A stretch of 64,000 bases of DNA from Saprospiraceae bacterium (GCA_016715465.1 JADKAA010000029.1:2790001-2854000), one strand, 5' to 3'; positions 46,501 to 54,530 are shown, counted from the first letter of the stretch. Numbers and translations are program-made. Notes: generated by a model not told the origin, from the sequence alone.

Positions 46501-46737
46501 AAGTATGACTTCAAATATCCTGAAGACGAAATGATAGAACTGGCAAAAGCCGTTAAAGACTTAGTGGATGGCCAAGCCAAATTCCCCGACTGGAACAAAC
46601 GCGACGATATAAAATCTTCCTTAAAAGTAGGCCTCATTCTCTTACTGGATGAGTTTGGTTATCCCCCCGTAGAACGAGACGAAGTGTATGTTGAAATTTT
46701 TGAACAGGCAGAAAATTTTAAAAATAATCAGGGATGA
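43525..46737 (+). CDS. hsdR: Type I restriction endonuclease subunit R
   Basis: 1070 residues, intact. The N-terminal nuclease domain has the PD-(D/E)xK pattern RIPDGIVYINGLPLVVFEFK (Asp then E-x-K). The translocase follows: Walker A GATGCGKSFTML, LITDRTDLDDQL, the DEAH box CISDEAHRSQ, TFVGFTGTPI, and the C-terminal motor motifs VVDMWLTGFDVPFLDSIYID and QTISRVNRKFEGK. A helical C-terminal domain of about 250 residues would hold it to HsdM. It cleaves unmethylated DNA after ATP-driven translocation. If hsdM is truly off, an active HsdR alone is harmless because it needs the complete complex. Confidence 0.95.
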   Translation: MKFTEEKLEKAFTELLSQEGFPHHLGITIPRKPDEVLIEEDLQNFLLKRYAAQGITINETKSIILQLKSLPASDLYESNKTFLKMLSDGFILKREDRNQKDIYIQLVDYRALNKHRQAEEELLFDVAAEAAAHYLPATNIYKFVNQLEIYGTEKRIPDGIVYINGLPLVVFEFKSAIREEATIFDAFKQLTVRYRRDIPELFKYNAFCVISDGINNKAGSFFAPYEFFYAWRRIAGLAKEVDGIDSMFTLIQGMFHKYRLLDIIRNFIYIPDSSKKNEKIVCRYPQYYAARALYDNIKLAQKPEGNGKGGTYFGATGCGKSFTMLYLTRLLMKSEYFESPTIVLITDRTDLDDQLSGQFTNAKNFIGDNTVVSVESRANLRELLQGRQSGGVFLTTIHKFTEDTELLTDRTNVICISDEAHRSQVNLDQKVKITSKGVTKTYGFAKYLHDSLPNATFVGFTGTPIDATLDVFGKVVDAYTMIESVKDEITVRIVYEGRAAKVLLNNAKLKEIEDYYARCAEIGSNENQIDQSKKEMAQMYAIIGDPDRLRAVAEDFVNHYETRVSEGSTVKGKAMFVCCTREIAFELYKNIIALKPEWNEIRAAEEGAELTEKDKRELKPIERIKLIATRGQDDAQDLYDLLGTKDYRKELDRQFKNEKSNFKIAIVVDMWLTGFDVPFLDSIYIDKPIQRHNLIQTISRVNRKFEGKNKGLVVDYIGIKNQMNLALKQYSEGDKDNFEDIAQSVVIVRNHLDLLAKLFHTFDNALYFNGSTMQQLNTLNMAAEYVQKTKEFETRFMGLVKRLKAAYDICSGSEQLTQLERDYTHFYLAVRSIIFKLTKGNAPDTAQMNAKVRELIKEALQSDGVEEILKLGDEAEAEQDLFDEDYLAKIDKIKLPNTKIKLLQQLLAKVIAEIRKVNRVKGIDFSKKMQALVERYNNRDANDILRSEVYEEMANALTDLIWEVHKEFSAGDALGIDFEEKAFYDILKQLCIKYDFKYPEDEMIELAKAVKDLVDGQAKFPDWNKRDDIKSSLKVGLILLLDEFGYPPVERDEVYVEIFEQAENFKNNQG

Positions 46738-46741
46738 TGAC

Positions 46742-48366
46742 AAGGGGCGTAGCCCAGTATAAAAATATTAGTCGTGGCACCGTTCATTCAAGATGACAGA
46801 AAAGCAAGGGGCGTAGCCCTAACATCTTCGTAGCATGGAAAAACCAAATAATTAAAAGGGGCGTAGCCCTGACATCAAAATTGGGAGGAGGGATTCAAGA
46901 TTACAGGGCTACGCCCCTATGAAACGTGTATGAATTATGCCCTACTAAGATTACAGGGCTACGCCCCTACATAATATGTGGGATTGATGTTCTACGAAGA
47001 TTGCAGGGCTACGCCCCTGGCAATATTTAATTACAATCGTTCTACTAAGATTGCGGGGCTGCGCCCCTTGGGAGAGGTCTTAGGATACCATTCTACCACG
47101 ATAGTAGGCCCTGCCCTGCAAATAGAATCGGAGAAGGATTACCATCTAATTTTAATGTTATGAGGAAAAAAAGGAAGGGGCGTAGCCCTAACATCTTCGT
47201 AGTAAGAATAAACCGGAACATTAAAAGGGGCGTAGCCCTGACATCAAGATTAGGAATAGGGATATAAGATTACAGGGCTACGCCCCAACTAAATGTATGG
47301 GGACGATACTCTACGAAGATTACAGGGCTACGCCCCTATGAAACGTGTATGAATTATGCCCTACGAAGATTACAGGGCTACGCCCCTACATAATATGTGG
47401 GATTGATGTTCTACGAAGATTGCAGGGCTACGCCCCTAACAATTTTTGAAATGCAATCGTTCTACGAAGATTGCGGGGCTACGCCCCTTTGGAAAGGTGT
47501 TCGGATAACAATCTATGAAGATTTCCGGTTGTTGCCCATCATAAGAATAGTAGTCGTGGCACAGTCCAAACAAGATGACATAAAAGAACAAGGGGCGTAG
47601 CCCTAACATCTTCGTAGCAAGGAATTAATAGAATCATCAAGAGGGGCGTAGCCCTGACATCAAAATTGAGGCGTGGGAAAAAGATTGCAGGGCTACGCCC
47701 CTGTGAAATTTATGGGATTGATGATCTACGAAGATTGCGGGGCTACGCCCCTTTGGAAAGGTGTTCGGATAACAATCTATGAAGATTTCCGGTTGTTGCC
47801 CAACATAAAAATAGTAGTCGTGGCACCGTCCAATCAAGATGATAGAAAAAAACAAGGGGCGTAGCCCTAACATCTTCGTAGCATGGAAATAAGGGGTGAA
47901 TACGAGGGGCGTAGCCCTGACATCAAAATTGAGGCGTGGGATATAAGATTACAGGGCTACGCCCCTGTGAAATTTATGGGATTGATGATCTACGAAGATT
48001 GCGGGGCTACGCCCCTTAGGAGGGATCTTCGGATACCATTCTGCCAAGATAGCAGGGCTACGACCTGCAAATTGAATCGGAAAAGGATTACCATGCAATT
48101 TTAATCTTATGTTGAAAACAAGGGGCGTAGCCCTAACATCTTCGTAGCAGGGAATAATAGAATCAAAACAAGGGGCGTAGCCCTGACATCAAAATTTAGA
48201 CGAGGACCTCAAAATTTCAAGGCTATGACCCTAACAATTTGTGTATCTAATACGTTCTAGCAAAATAGCCGGGCTTGGCCCTGTATTATAGCAGAAGAAG
48301 GGGCGTAGCCCTAATATCTTCGTAGCAATGATAAACCCGAATAATTAAAAGGGGCGTAGCCCTGAT
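46742..48366. repeat. REP-like array of about 27 hairpin repeats in both orientations
   Basis: The core AGGGGCGTAGCCCT (itself a hairpin, AGGGC/GCCCT) occurs about 13 times in this orientation and about 14 times as its complement AGGGCTACGCCCCT, a few copies degenerate. Cores are followed by aacatcttcgtag or gacatcaaaatt, or preceded by the complements (ctacgaagattgc, ctaagattac). Neighbouring cores are about 50 bp apart. Macro-units of two forward plus two to five reverse cores are separated by core-free stretches of about 65-120 bp. All short reading frames inside follow the repeats and are rejected. The array fills the 46738-48377 gap up to the Y1 transposase. Confidence 0.9.
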
Positions 48367-48377
48367 ATTTTAATACT

Positions 48378-48839
48378 ATGGCAAATACATACACCCAATT
48401 GTACGTTCAATTCGTATTTTCGGTAAAAGGCTTCGAAAATGTAATCAAAGAAAAATTCAGGGATGAATTGGAAAAGGTCATGTGTGGTATAATTACCAAC
48501 CACAATTGCAAAACCTACGCCATTTATTGTAATCCGGATCACACCCATATACTGGTGGGCATGCACCCAACCCTTGCTCCGTCTAAACTAATGGAACAGG
48601 TGAAATCCGGTTCTTCAAAATGGCTCAACGAAAAAAAATACATTCCAGGAAAATTTTTGTGGCAGGATGGTTTTGGTGCTTTTACCTATTCCAAATCTCA
48701 AATTGATGTGGTAGTAAAATACATTCTGAATCAACCAGAACACCACAAAAAACAATCGTTCAAAGATGAATACTTATCATTGCTGCAAAATTTTGAAATC
48801 GATTATGATGAAAGATATTTATTTGAATGGTACGATTAA
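48378..48839 (+). CDS. Y1 (HUH) transposase, IS200/REP-associated type
   Basis: 153 residues. The fold and catalytic residues are those of IS200/IS605 TnpA: TQLYVQFVFSVKGFENVIKE, HUH motif in YCNPDHTHILVGMHPT, and the nucleophile Tyr in AFTYSKSQIDVVVKYILNQP. The C-terminal EIDYDERYLFEW is common to Bacteroidetes members. There is no TnpB partner and no IS605-type ends. Instead a GGGGCGTAGCCCT hairpin lies 15-25 bases before the ATG and a 1.6-kb array of the same hairpin lies upstream. This suggests a REP-associated tyrosine transposase (RAYT-like) that acts on those hairpins as single-stranded DNA. Confidence 0.88.
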   Translation: MANTYTQLYVQFVFSVKGFENVIKEKFRDELEKVMCGIITNHNCKTYAIYCNPDHTHILVGMHPTLAPSKLMEQVKSGSSKWLNEKKYIPGKFLWQDGFGAFTYSKSQIDVVVKYILNQPEHHKKQSFKDEYLSLLQNFEIDYDERYLFEWYD

Positions 48840-48869
48840 AAATGATGGTCTGACAACAAGTGATGATCT

Positions 48870-48960
48870 ATGAATGCGCTATGTCAATACCATTCACAAT
48901 TTTAAAGAAGGAAAATCTTCGCTCAATGACATTGAGTTGAAGTTACTTGGTTGTGAGCTA
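48870..48960 (+). pseudogene. Fragment of a SAM methyltransferase paralogue
   Basis: The frame reads RYVNTIHNFKEGKSSLNDIE then LKLLG, nearly the same as YDVQSFKEGKSSLNDIELKL in the intact methyltransferase at 50.1 kb (DNA match over about 55 bases from attttaaagaagg). The rest of the gene is gone; HigBA begins directly after. It is a relic of a second copy, or one end of a duplication that bracketed HigBA. Confidence 0.7.
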
Positions 48961-48984
48961 AAAAAAAGATTTGTGATAAAAATC

Positions 48985-49022
48985 AAAATAGTTACCATTA
49001 TGGGAACTATTTTATATCTTTG
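48985..49022 (+). promoter_or_regulatory. Promoter and operator of higBA
   Basis: AAAATAGTT (48985-48993) and AACTATTTT (49005-49013) are perfect 9-base inverted repeats. They are followed at once by TATCTTTG (49015-49022), a Bacteroidetes -7 box. Repression by the antitoxin at this site is expected. Confidence 0.6.
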
Positions 49023-49039
49023 TGGGTAATTACTTAAAC

Positions 49040-49333
49040 GTGAGAGTAATTGCAAAACGAACATTACGAGATTTATGGATGAAACACCCTGACTGTGAGC
49101 AGCAATTAAAGTCATGGTTCAATGAAACAGAGAAATCTGAATGGAAGAACATAAATGATTTAAAAAGCGAATATCCGGCAGCGAGTATTTTGAAAAACAA
49201 TCGAATCGTTTATAACATTAAGGGCAACAATTACCGATTAATTGTAAAATTCAATTTTGAATACCAGCTATGTTGGATAAGATTTATTGGAACCCACGCT
49301 GCCTATGATAAAATTGACGCAAATACCATTTGA
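49040..49333 (+). CDS. higB: HigB-family mRNA interferase toxin
   Basis: About 97 residues from GTG 49040, chosen because it gives the family-typical start (M/V)RVIAKRTLRDLWMKHPD; an in-frame GTG at 49022 lies inside the promoter. Further motifs are EQQLKSWFNETEKSEWKN, NNRIVYNIKGNNYRLIVKFN (the R-x-V-F-N-I-xG-N-YR signature) and IRFIGTHAAYDKIDANTI at the end. The HigB/PF09907 type cleaves mRNA at the ribosome. Toxin-first order with the antitoxin 2 bases downstream. Confidence 0.92.
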   Translation: MRVIAKRTLRDLWMKHPDCEQQLKSWFNETEKSEWKNINDLKSEYPAASILKNNRIVYNIKGNNYRLIVKFNFEYQLCWIRFIGTHAAYDKIDANTI

Positions 49334-49335
49334 AA

Positions 49336-49695
49336 ATGAACATAGCACCTATAAAAAACGAAGACGACTATCAAAAATCACTCAGCAGACTAGAGGAGAT
49401 TTTTGATGCAAAAAAGGGCACCCCAAAGGGAGACGAACTGGAGATCCTGTCAATCCTCATTGACCGCTATGAAAAGGACAATTTTCCCATCGGTATGCCG
49501 GACCCAATTGAGGCCATTAAATTTCGAATGGAACAAATGGGCATGAATCAAAATGACCTGGCAGAACTTGTAGGCTTTAAAAGCAGGGTGAGTGAGATTT
49601 TGAATAAAAAACGAAAACTTACTTTGGATATGATCAGGAAATTAAGTGCTACACTTCATATTCCTACTGAAGTATTGGTTCAGGATTATCAATAA
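49336..49695 (+). CDS. higA: HigA-family antitoxin
   Basis: About 120 residues from ATG 49336 (the TTG six bases upstream overlaps the toxin stop). An N-terminal acidic helical part (IKNEDDYQKSLSRLEEIFDA, GDELEILSILIDRYE) is followed by an XRE helix-turn-helix (MEQMGMNQNDLAELVGFKSR, VSEILNKKRKLTLDMIRKLS). It is the standard partner of HigB and should repress the operon through the 9-base inverted repeat upstream. Confidence 0.92.
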   Translation: MNIAPIKNEDDYQKSLSRLEEIFDAKKGTPKGDELEILSILIDRYEKDNFPIGMPDPIEAIKFRMEQMGMNQNDLAELVGFKSRVSEILNKKRKLTLDMIRKLSATLHIPTEVLVQDYQ

Positions 49696-49969
49696 TGAGA
49701 ATGTTCAAAATGTTCAAAATGCTGAGCGAAGCGAAGTCCCGAACATTTGTGAGGGATTCAAAACCTGTCTAACTAGCGTTAGCCACGTAGATGCTTGAGC
49801 GAAGCGAAAGCTAAATTTGCACCGTTGCCTTATTGGTCCAAGCATAGCGTATTGGCCTATTTCCCTATACTCTGAAAAGCATCAGTCGTTGCCTCGCGGT
49901 AAGCGCGAGCTGCCTTCGTTAAATTGATCTGCCGATCAATTTTTTCGGCTTTGCCGAAACCACTCAGTT

Positions 49970-50080
49970 ATCCTAAGCAAAGCGCATTGGCCTAAGGCGC
50001 AGCCGTATTGAACTAAGCAAAGCGCATTGCTCTAAGGCGAAGCCGTATTGCTTTAAGCCTCGCGTATTGCCCAAAAAAAA
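49970..50080. repeat. Direct repeats left of the methyltransferase-tryptophanase pair
   Basis: Variants of taagcaaagcgcattggcct and aaggcgcagccgtattg alternate about four times. The same words appear at 52800-52885. Earlier in the 49696-50101 gap is gtctaactagcgttagccac-like sequence, also repeated at 52.6 and 54.9 kb. No gene is seen in the gap. Confidence 0.7.
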
Positions 50081-50101
50081 CATTTTCCCTACCTTCACCC
50101 C

Positions 50102-50902
50102 ATGAACCCACCCTCCAACTACCTCGAAGTCAACAAATCCTCCTGGAACAAAAGGACAGAACTCCACGTGGATTCCGCCTTTTACGACGTACAAAGTTTT
50201 AAAGAAGGCAAATCTTCACTCAATGACATTGAACTGAAACTGCTCGGCTCGCTGGAGGGCAAATCGGTGCTTCACCTGCAATGTCATTTTGGTATGGATA
50301 CGCTGTCGATGGCCAGGATGGGGGCAGAGGTGACCGGCATGGACCTGTCAGACAAGGCGATCGACAAGGCGCGGGAATTGGCTGAGGAATTGGAGTTAAA
50401 TGCGCGCTTCATTTGCTGCGATGTGTACGACCTGCCCCAACACCTGGATGAACAATTTGACGTGGTGTTTACGAGTTACGGCACCATCGGCTGGTTGCCG
50501 GATATTGATCGCTGGGCGGAGGTGGTGGCTCACTTTCTGAAGCCGGGTGGGCAGTTTGTTTTTGCCGAATTTCATCCCGTGGTGTGGATGTTTGACAATG
50601 ATTTTGAGACCATCTTTTATCCCTACTTCAAGGCAGCTGCGATTGTGGAATCGGAGTCGGGCTCATATGGCGCACCGGATGCCAAAGAGCAGATCGATTC
50701 CATCACCTGGAACCATGGCCTGGCAGAGGTAATAACGCCATTGCTCCAAAAAGGCCTGCGGCTCACGGCCTTTGAAGAATACGATTATTCCCCTTACAAT
50801 TGTTTTCGCAACACCATAGAGGTCAGCCCCGGCAAATTTCAGATCCGGGGGCTGGAGGGCAAGATACCTATGGTGTATGCCTTATCGGGGGTTTTGTCGT
50901 AA
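50102..50902 (+). CDS. Class I SAM-dependent methyltransferase
   Basis: 266 residues. Motif I is VLHLQCHFGMDTLSMARMGA with the acidic end of strand 2 in VTGMDLSDKAIDKARELAEE. The motif II/III regions are RFICCDVYDLPQHLDEQFDV and VFTSYGTIGWLPDIDRWAEV, then LKPGGQFVFAEFHP. The Q-C-H-F-G variant of motif I is typical of a Bacteroidetes small-molecule methyltransferase family of unknown substrate. It is single in its unit; a fragment of a paralogue lies 1.1 kb upstream on the other side of higBA. Confidence 0.88.
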   Translation: MNPPSNYLEVNKSSWNKRTELHVDSAFYDVQSFKEGKSSLNDIELKLLGSLEGKSVLHLQCHFGMDTLSMARMGAEVTGMDLSDKAIDKARELAEELELNARFICCDVYDLPQHLDEQFDVVFTSYGTIGWLPDIDRWAEVVAHFLKPGGQFVFAEFHPVVWMFDNDFETIFYPYFKAAAIVESESGSYGAPDAKEQIDSITWNHGLAEVITPLLQKGLRLTAFEEYDYSPYNCFRNTIEVSPGKFQIRGLEGKIPMVYALSGVLS

Positions 50903-51036
50903 CGTGTGGATAAACCGTATGTCAATGGTACCGTTATACGACCATTTATAACATGCGGATAAACCGCATGACAACGGCACCATTATACGACCATTTAAAA
51001 CATACGGATAAACCGCATGTCTACGGTACCATTATC
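50902..51036. repeat. Three ~49-bp direct repeats with hairpins between convergent genes
   Basis: Units begin near 50903, 50951 and 51000. Each has a stem such as catgcgg-ataaa-ccgcatg followed by caatggtaccgttatacgac or a close variant. They sit exactly between the convergent methyltransferase and tryptophanase stops and could act as a transcription end. Confidence 0.7.
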
Positions 51037-52405
51037 TAATCAATTCCATTTTTGCGGTGAAATGGCGTAACAACGGTGCCTCTTCCACAATCCTTATGCC
51101 GGGAATGGCCTTGCGGTTTTTATACACCTCAATGATGACCTCTGCCACGTAATCGATGTGGCTCTGGGTGTACACCCTCCGCGGTATGGCGAGGCGCACG
51201 AGTTCCAGGGTGGCGGGCACCAACTTGCCGGCATCGTCGTATTTGCCAAACATGAGGGAACCGATCTCCACGCAGCGTACACCGCCGGTGATATAAAGGG
51301 CGCAGACCAGGGCCTGACCGGGGTATTGCTCTACCGGAATGTGGTCGAGGAATTGTTTGGCATCGAGGTAGACGGCATGGCCGCCGGCGGGTTGCATGAC
51401 GGGAACGCCGGCTTTGATGAGTTTTTCGGTGAGGTATTCCATGCTGCGGATGCGGTACTGCAGGTAGTGTTCATCCAACACTTCGCGCAGGCCGATGGCG
51501 ATGGCTTCGAGGTCGCGGCCGGCCAGTCCGCCGTAGGTGGGGAAACCTTCGGTGATGACAAGCAGGTTGCGGCATTGCTGGGCCAGGTCTTTGTCGTGCA
51601 GGGCCAGGAAGCCGCCGATGTTGGCGAAAGCATCTTTTTTGGCGCTCATGGTGCAGCCGTCGGCGTAGGAGAACATCTCCTGGGCTATGCTTTCTACTGA
51701 TTTATCGGCAAATTCTTCTTCTCTGATCTTGATGAAATAGGCATTCTCCGCAAAGCGGCAGGCGTCGATGTAAAAAGGAATACCATTTTGCGCACAAATG
51801 GCTTTCACGGACCGGATGTTGCCCATGCTCACGGGTTGCCCACCACCGGAATTGTTGGTTACGGTCATGATGACCATGGCGATGTGTTCCTTGCCTTTTT
51901 CCTGGATGGTTCTTTCCAGGGCCTCCACGTCCATGTTGCCCTTAAACGGGGCGGGTATGGTGGGGTGTTTGCCTTCTTCGCAGACGAGGTCGATGCCTTC
52001 GGCTCCAGAGAATTCGATATTCGCCCTGGTGGTGTCAAAAAGTGTATTGCTGATAAATACCTTGCCTTTACCCCCGGTGATGCTAAACAGGATCTTCTCC
52101 GAAGCCCTGCCCTGGTGGGTAGGAATGATGAACGGCATGCCGGTCAATTCCTTGACCACGGCCTCAAACCGGAAAAAGCTGGGACTGCCCGCATAGGACT
52201 CATCGCCCCGCATGATGCCGGCCCACTGGTCGCTGCTCATGGCACTGGTGCCACTGTCCGTCAGTAAGTCGATGAGCACGTCATCCGACTTCAGTAAAAA
52301 GGTATTGTAATGTGCTTCTTTTAAAAGTAACTCACGCTGTTCCCTGGTCGTAAAATGAATGGGTTCAACGGCTTTGATCCGAAAGGGTTCAATGATGGTA
52401 TGCAT
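51032..52405 (-). CDS. tnaA: Tryptophanase
   Basis: 457 residues, full-length PLP beta-eliminating lyase of the tryptophanase/tyrosine phenol-lyase family: EPFRIKAVEPIHFTTREQRE, IDLLTDSGTSAMSSDQWAG, PTHQGRASEKILF, and the PLP lysine near residue 257 in CTMSAKKDAFANIGGF. Two positions that separate the two enzymes favour tryptophanase: Asp in LFDTTRANIEF (Thr in the phenol-lyase) and Ile in CVEIGSLMFG (Arg in the phenol-lyase). It converts tryptophan to indole, pyruvate and ammonia in the cytoplasm. No tnaC-like leader or permease is beside it. Confidence 0.92.
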   Translation of the reverse strand: MHTIIEPFRIKAVEPIHFTTREQRELLLKEAHYNTFLLKSDDVLIDLLTDSGTSAMSSDQWAGIMRGDESYAGSPSFFRFEAVVKELTGMPFIIPTHQGRASEKILFSITGGKGKVFISNTLFDTTRANIEFSGAEGIDLVCEEGKHPTIPAPFKGNMDVEALERTIQEKGKEHIAMVIMTVTNNSGGGQPVSMGNIRSVKAICAQNGIPFYIDACRFAENAYFIKIREEEFADKSVESIAQEMFSYADGCTMSAKKDAFANIGGFLALHDKDLAQQCRNLLVITEGFPTYGGLAGRDLEAIAIGLREVLDEHYLQYRIRSMEYLTEKLIKAGVPVMQPAGGHAVYLDAKQFLDHIPVEQYPGQALVCALYITGGVRCVEIGSLMFGKYDDAGKLVPATLELVRLAIPRRVYTQSHIDYVAEVIIEVYKNRKAIPGIRIVEEAPLLRHFTAKMELIR

Positions 52406-52886
52406 GATTAGTTTGCCTTAAAGTTGGAAAAATGAGGGTCATCTCAGCGTCGGGGCATTACTCGACCACTCAGGAGGGTTTTCTGATGATGTTTTTCCAG
52501 ATGTTCATGGGGTAAAGGTAGGGGTATGGGGGGTTTTGGGGGGTGATTTGGCTCAGTTGGTCTGGTGATTCGGTGAATCGTGAAAATCTACCTGGCTAGC
52601 GCCAGTTAGACAGGTCGTGAAAATCGCGAGGGGTGCGGATTTTTTTAAGCCTTCCTGGCTGCGCCAGCCATCATGCTCGGTCACCGGGAGTTAATCTTGG
52701 AAATACTTCATTTCTGCGTAAATCTGCGCGATCTGCGGGAAATAAAATCCTATTCTCTTTCTCCCGCAGATCGCGCAGATGTTCGCAGACAAATTCAGCA
52801 TATTGCAATAAGCGAAGCGTATTGGCCTAAGCAAAGCGTATTGCCCTAAGGCGCAGCCGAATTGGTCTAAGCCGTAGGCGCATTGA
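52406..52886. repeat. Repeat-rich gap between tryptophanase and MuiA-like genes
   Basis: No gene is seen. It contains ctacctggctagcgccagtt (near 52589), shared with the 54.9-kb region. gcgcgatctgcggga and tcccgcagatcgcgc (52726-52778) form an inverted repeat. A set of taagcaaagcgtattg/ggcgcagccg words (52800-52885) mirrors those at 49.97-50.08 kb. Confidence 0.65.
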
Positions 52887-54473
52887 TCAAATACTCACCT
52901 TTTTATCCTTCGGCACTTTTACGGTGAAGGCAAGTTTCCTCTTGACCTGTTCTCCGGGTTTCAGGGAAAGTTTCCATTCTACGATGCCGGTGGCGGGGTC
53001 GAGTTTTCCGCCGGAGAGGTCGTCTGCTTCGATCTCCATGGAGCCGTCGGTGGACAGGGGCAGCTGATCGCGTACGATGATGTCGATGGCTACGGTCTTG
53101 TTGTTTTTGATGGAGGTTTCCCAGCCGCTGCTGATCTGTTTTTTGGAAGACAGGAAGGAGGTCTTTTTATAGTCCTTGAGTTTTTCCCGCTTGGTGGCGA
53201 TGGCGATGTCGGGACCGAGGGACAGGGACAGGGTGTCGCTTACTTCGGCGGCGTTGAGGTAGGAGTCACCAATGTAGGTGTCTTCAAAGTAGATCTTCAT
53301 GGTACCGGATGAGAGGCTGTACTGACCCCAGTCTTCGATCTCGGAGATGAGGTACACCTTGTTGTCGAGGCGGGGAATGGCCAGGTAGTGGTATTTGGCG
53401 GGCACTTCGTAGTCCTTGAGGGTGACGTCGTGCATTTTGTTGTCGGAGGGAATGGTCATCTTTGCGGGCAGGCTGTATTCCATGAAGGTGATGTTTTCGC
53501 TGGCCGTGGCTTCCATGGCGGGCGCTCCGCTGGCTATGGCCACTTCGTCCATGGGGCGGGCATTGGCGCGGGTTTGCATGTTCATGTCTGCCTTTTGGGT
53601 CTGGTAGTAGGGCTCAAAGTAGTACAGAAACCAGGGATTCAAGACCGGCGCTTCAAAGCTGGTGGAGGGGTTGCCGGTAGTGAGTACCACGTTTACATTT
53701 TTCCATACTTCGCCAGTGTATTGGTTGATGCTCCCTTTGTTGAGCAGGTTGAGTGGCTTGCTCAGGCTGGTCAGGTGGAGTTCGAAGCCCGTCTGCCAGG
53801 AGGCCCTGCCGTCGAAGTAACTCAATTCCATGCTGATTTCTCCTGCTGTAGTGGCATTGAGCACCACCACTACTTCACCTGTATTTTTAGGACTGTTGGC
53901 CGTGGTCCATTCATTGAGTTGTGCCTGTGCCTTGTTGAGGTCTTTAGTGATGTCTTCGCTGCGTCTGCGGCTGTCGAGCATTTTTTGTTTGATCTCAAGC
54001 AGCCTTACGCGGTATAGGTCGGCGATGGCAGTCAATTGGGCTGCGGTGAGGGTGGTGTTGTCGCCGCTGAGTTTTTTATTGGCGAGCAGCAGGTTTTCTT
54101 CTTCTTTCCAGGTCTCTGCCACCAGGGCCTCATTTTCGAGTTTTATTTTTAGGGTTCGGATCTGCTCGGTAAGAGCCTTATACTCGGCATTGCTGCTGAA
54201 GTCCCTGTTGAAATTATTGCGGTAAGAAATGGAGATCAGATAGGTTTTGGCTTTGGTATTCACCCGGATGCTCGATTCGTCAAATCCCGCCGGCAAATCC
54301 CCGATGACGATTTCATTCTCTCCGGCCGTCAGTTTAACATTGGCCATCCGCTTGATGTGTGCCCCATTCCGGTACACGGTAACCTGGTCGATGACGGAGG
54401 GATAAGCCTTGGTTTCAGCGTTCATTGCAAACGGCGCCAAAGCCAGGAAAAAAATGCATAGGGATTTTAACAT
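52887..54473 (-). CDS. MuiA-family protein (DUF4140/DUF4139)
   Basis: 528 residues with a signal peptide (SLCIFFLALAPFAMNAETKA). The N-terminal DUF4140 part reads VIDQVTVYRNGAHIKRMANV and GDLPAGFDESSIRV, then a coiled coil (about 85-190, EQIRTLKIKLENEALVAETW). The DUF4139 beta domain (LSYFDGRASWQTGFELHLTS, VVLTTGNPSTSFEAPVLNPW) ends with ATGIVEWKLSLKPGEQVKRK. The family is named for a Kluyveromyces-unrelated bacterial mucoidy inhibitor; the mechanism is unknown and the protein is expected in the cell envelope. It is monocistronic and flanked by large repeat regions on both sides. Confidence 0.88.
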   Translation of the reverse strand: MLKSLCIFFLALAPFAMNAETKAYPSVIDQVTVYRNGAHIKRMANVKLTAGENEIVIGDLPAGFDESSIRVNTKAKTYLISISYRNNFNRDFSSNAEYKALTEQIRTLKIKLENEALVAETWKEEENLLLANKKLSGDNTTLTAAQLTAIADLYRVRLLEIKQKMLDSRRRSEDITKDLNKAQAQLNEWTTANSPKNTGEVVVVLNATTAGEISMELSYFDGRASWQTGFELHLTSLSKPLNLLNKGSINQYTGEVWKNVNVVLTTGNPSTSFEAPVLNPWFLYYFEPYYQTQKADMNMQTRANARPMDEVAIASGAPAMEATASENITFMEYSLPAKMTIPSDNKMHDVTLKDYEVPAKYHYLAIPRLDNKVYLISEIEDWGQYSLSSGTMKIYFEDTYIGDSYLNAAEVSDTLSLSLGPDIAIATKREKLKDYKKTSFLSSKKQISSGWETSIKNNKTVAIDIIVRDQLPLSTDGSMEIEADDLSGGKLDPATGIVEWKLSLKPGEQVKRKLAFTVKVPKDKKVSI

Positions 54474-54530
54474 GATAAGGTTTATTTATAAATGAACGTA
54501 AGGGGATAGGAGGGTGTTGTTTAAGAACAT

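Noticed and set aside
46800..48100. A CRISPR array, because of ~27-base repeats at ~50-bp spacing
   Set aside because: Repeats are palindromic and flip orientation, the between-repeat sequences recur in several blocks instead of being unique, and no cas gene is present.
46978..48104. Four short ORFs of 61-73 codons with similar products (MGLMFYEDC..., ...GATPLWKG...)
   Set aside because: They are read-throughs of the hairpin repeats; their similarity comes from the DNA repeat, and no start signal or domain supports them.
51032..52405. Tyrosine phenol-lyase instead of tryptophanase
   Set aside because: The position after LF is Asp (LFDTT) and the later specificity segment is VEIGS, both as in tryptophanase; the phenol-lyase has Thr and Arg there.
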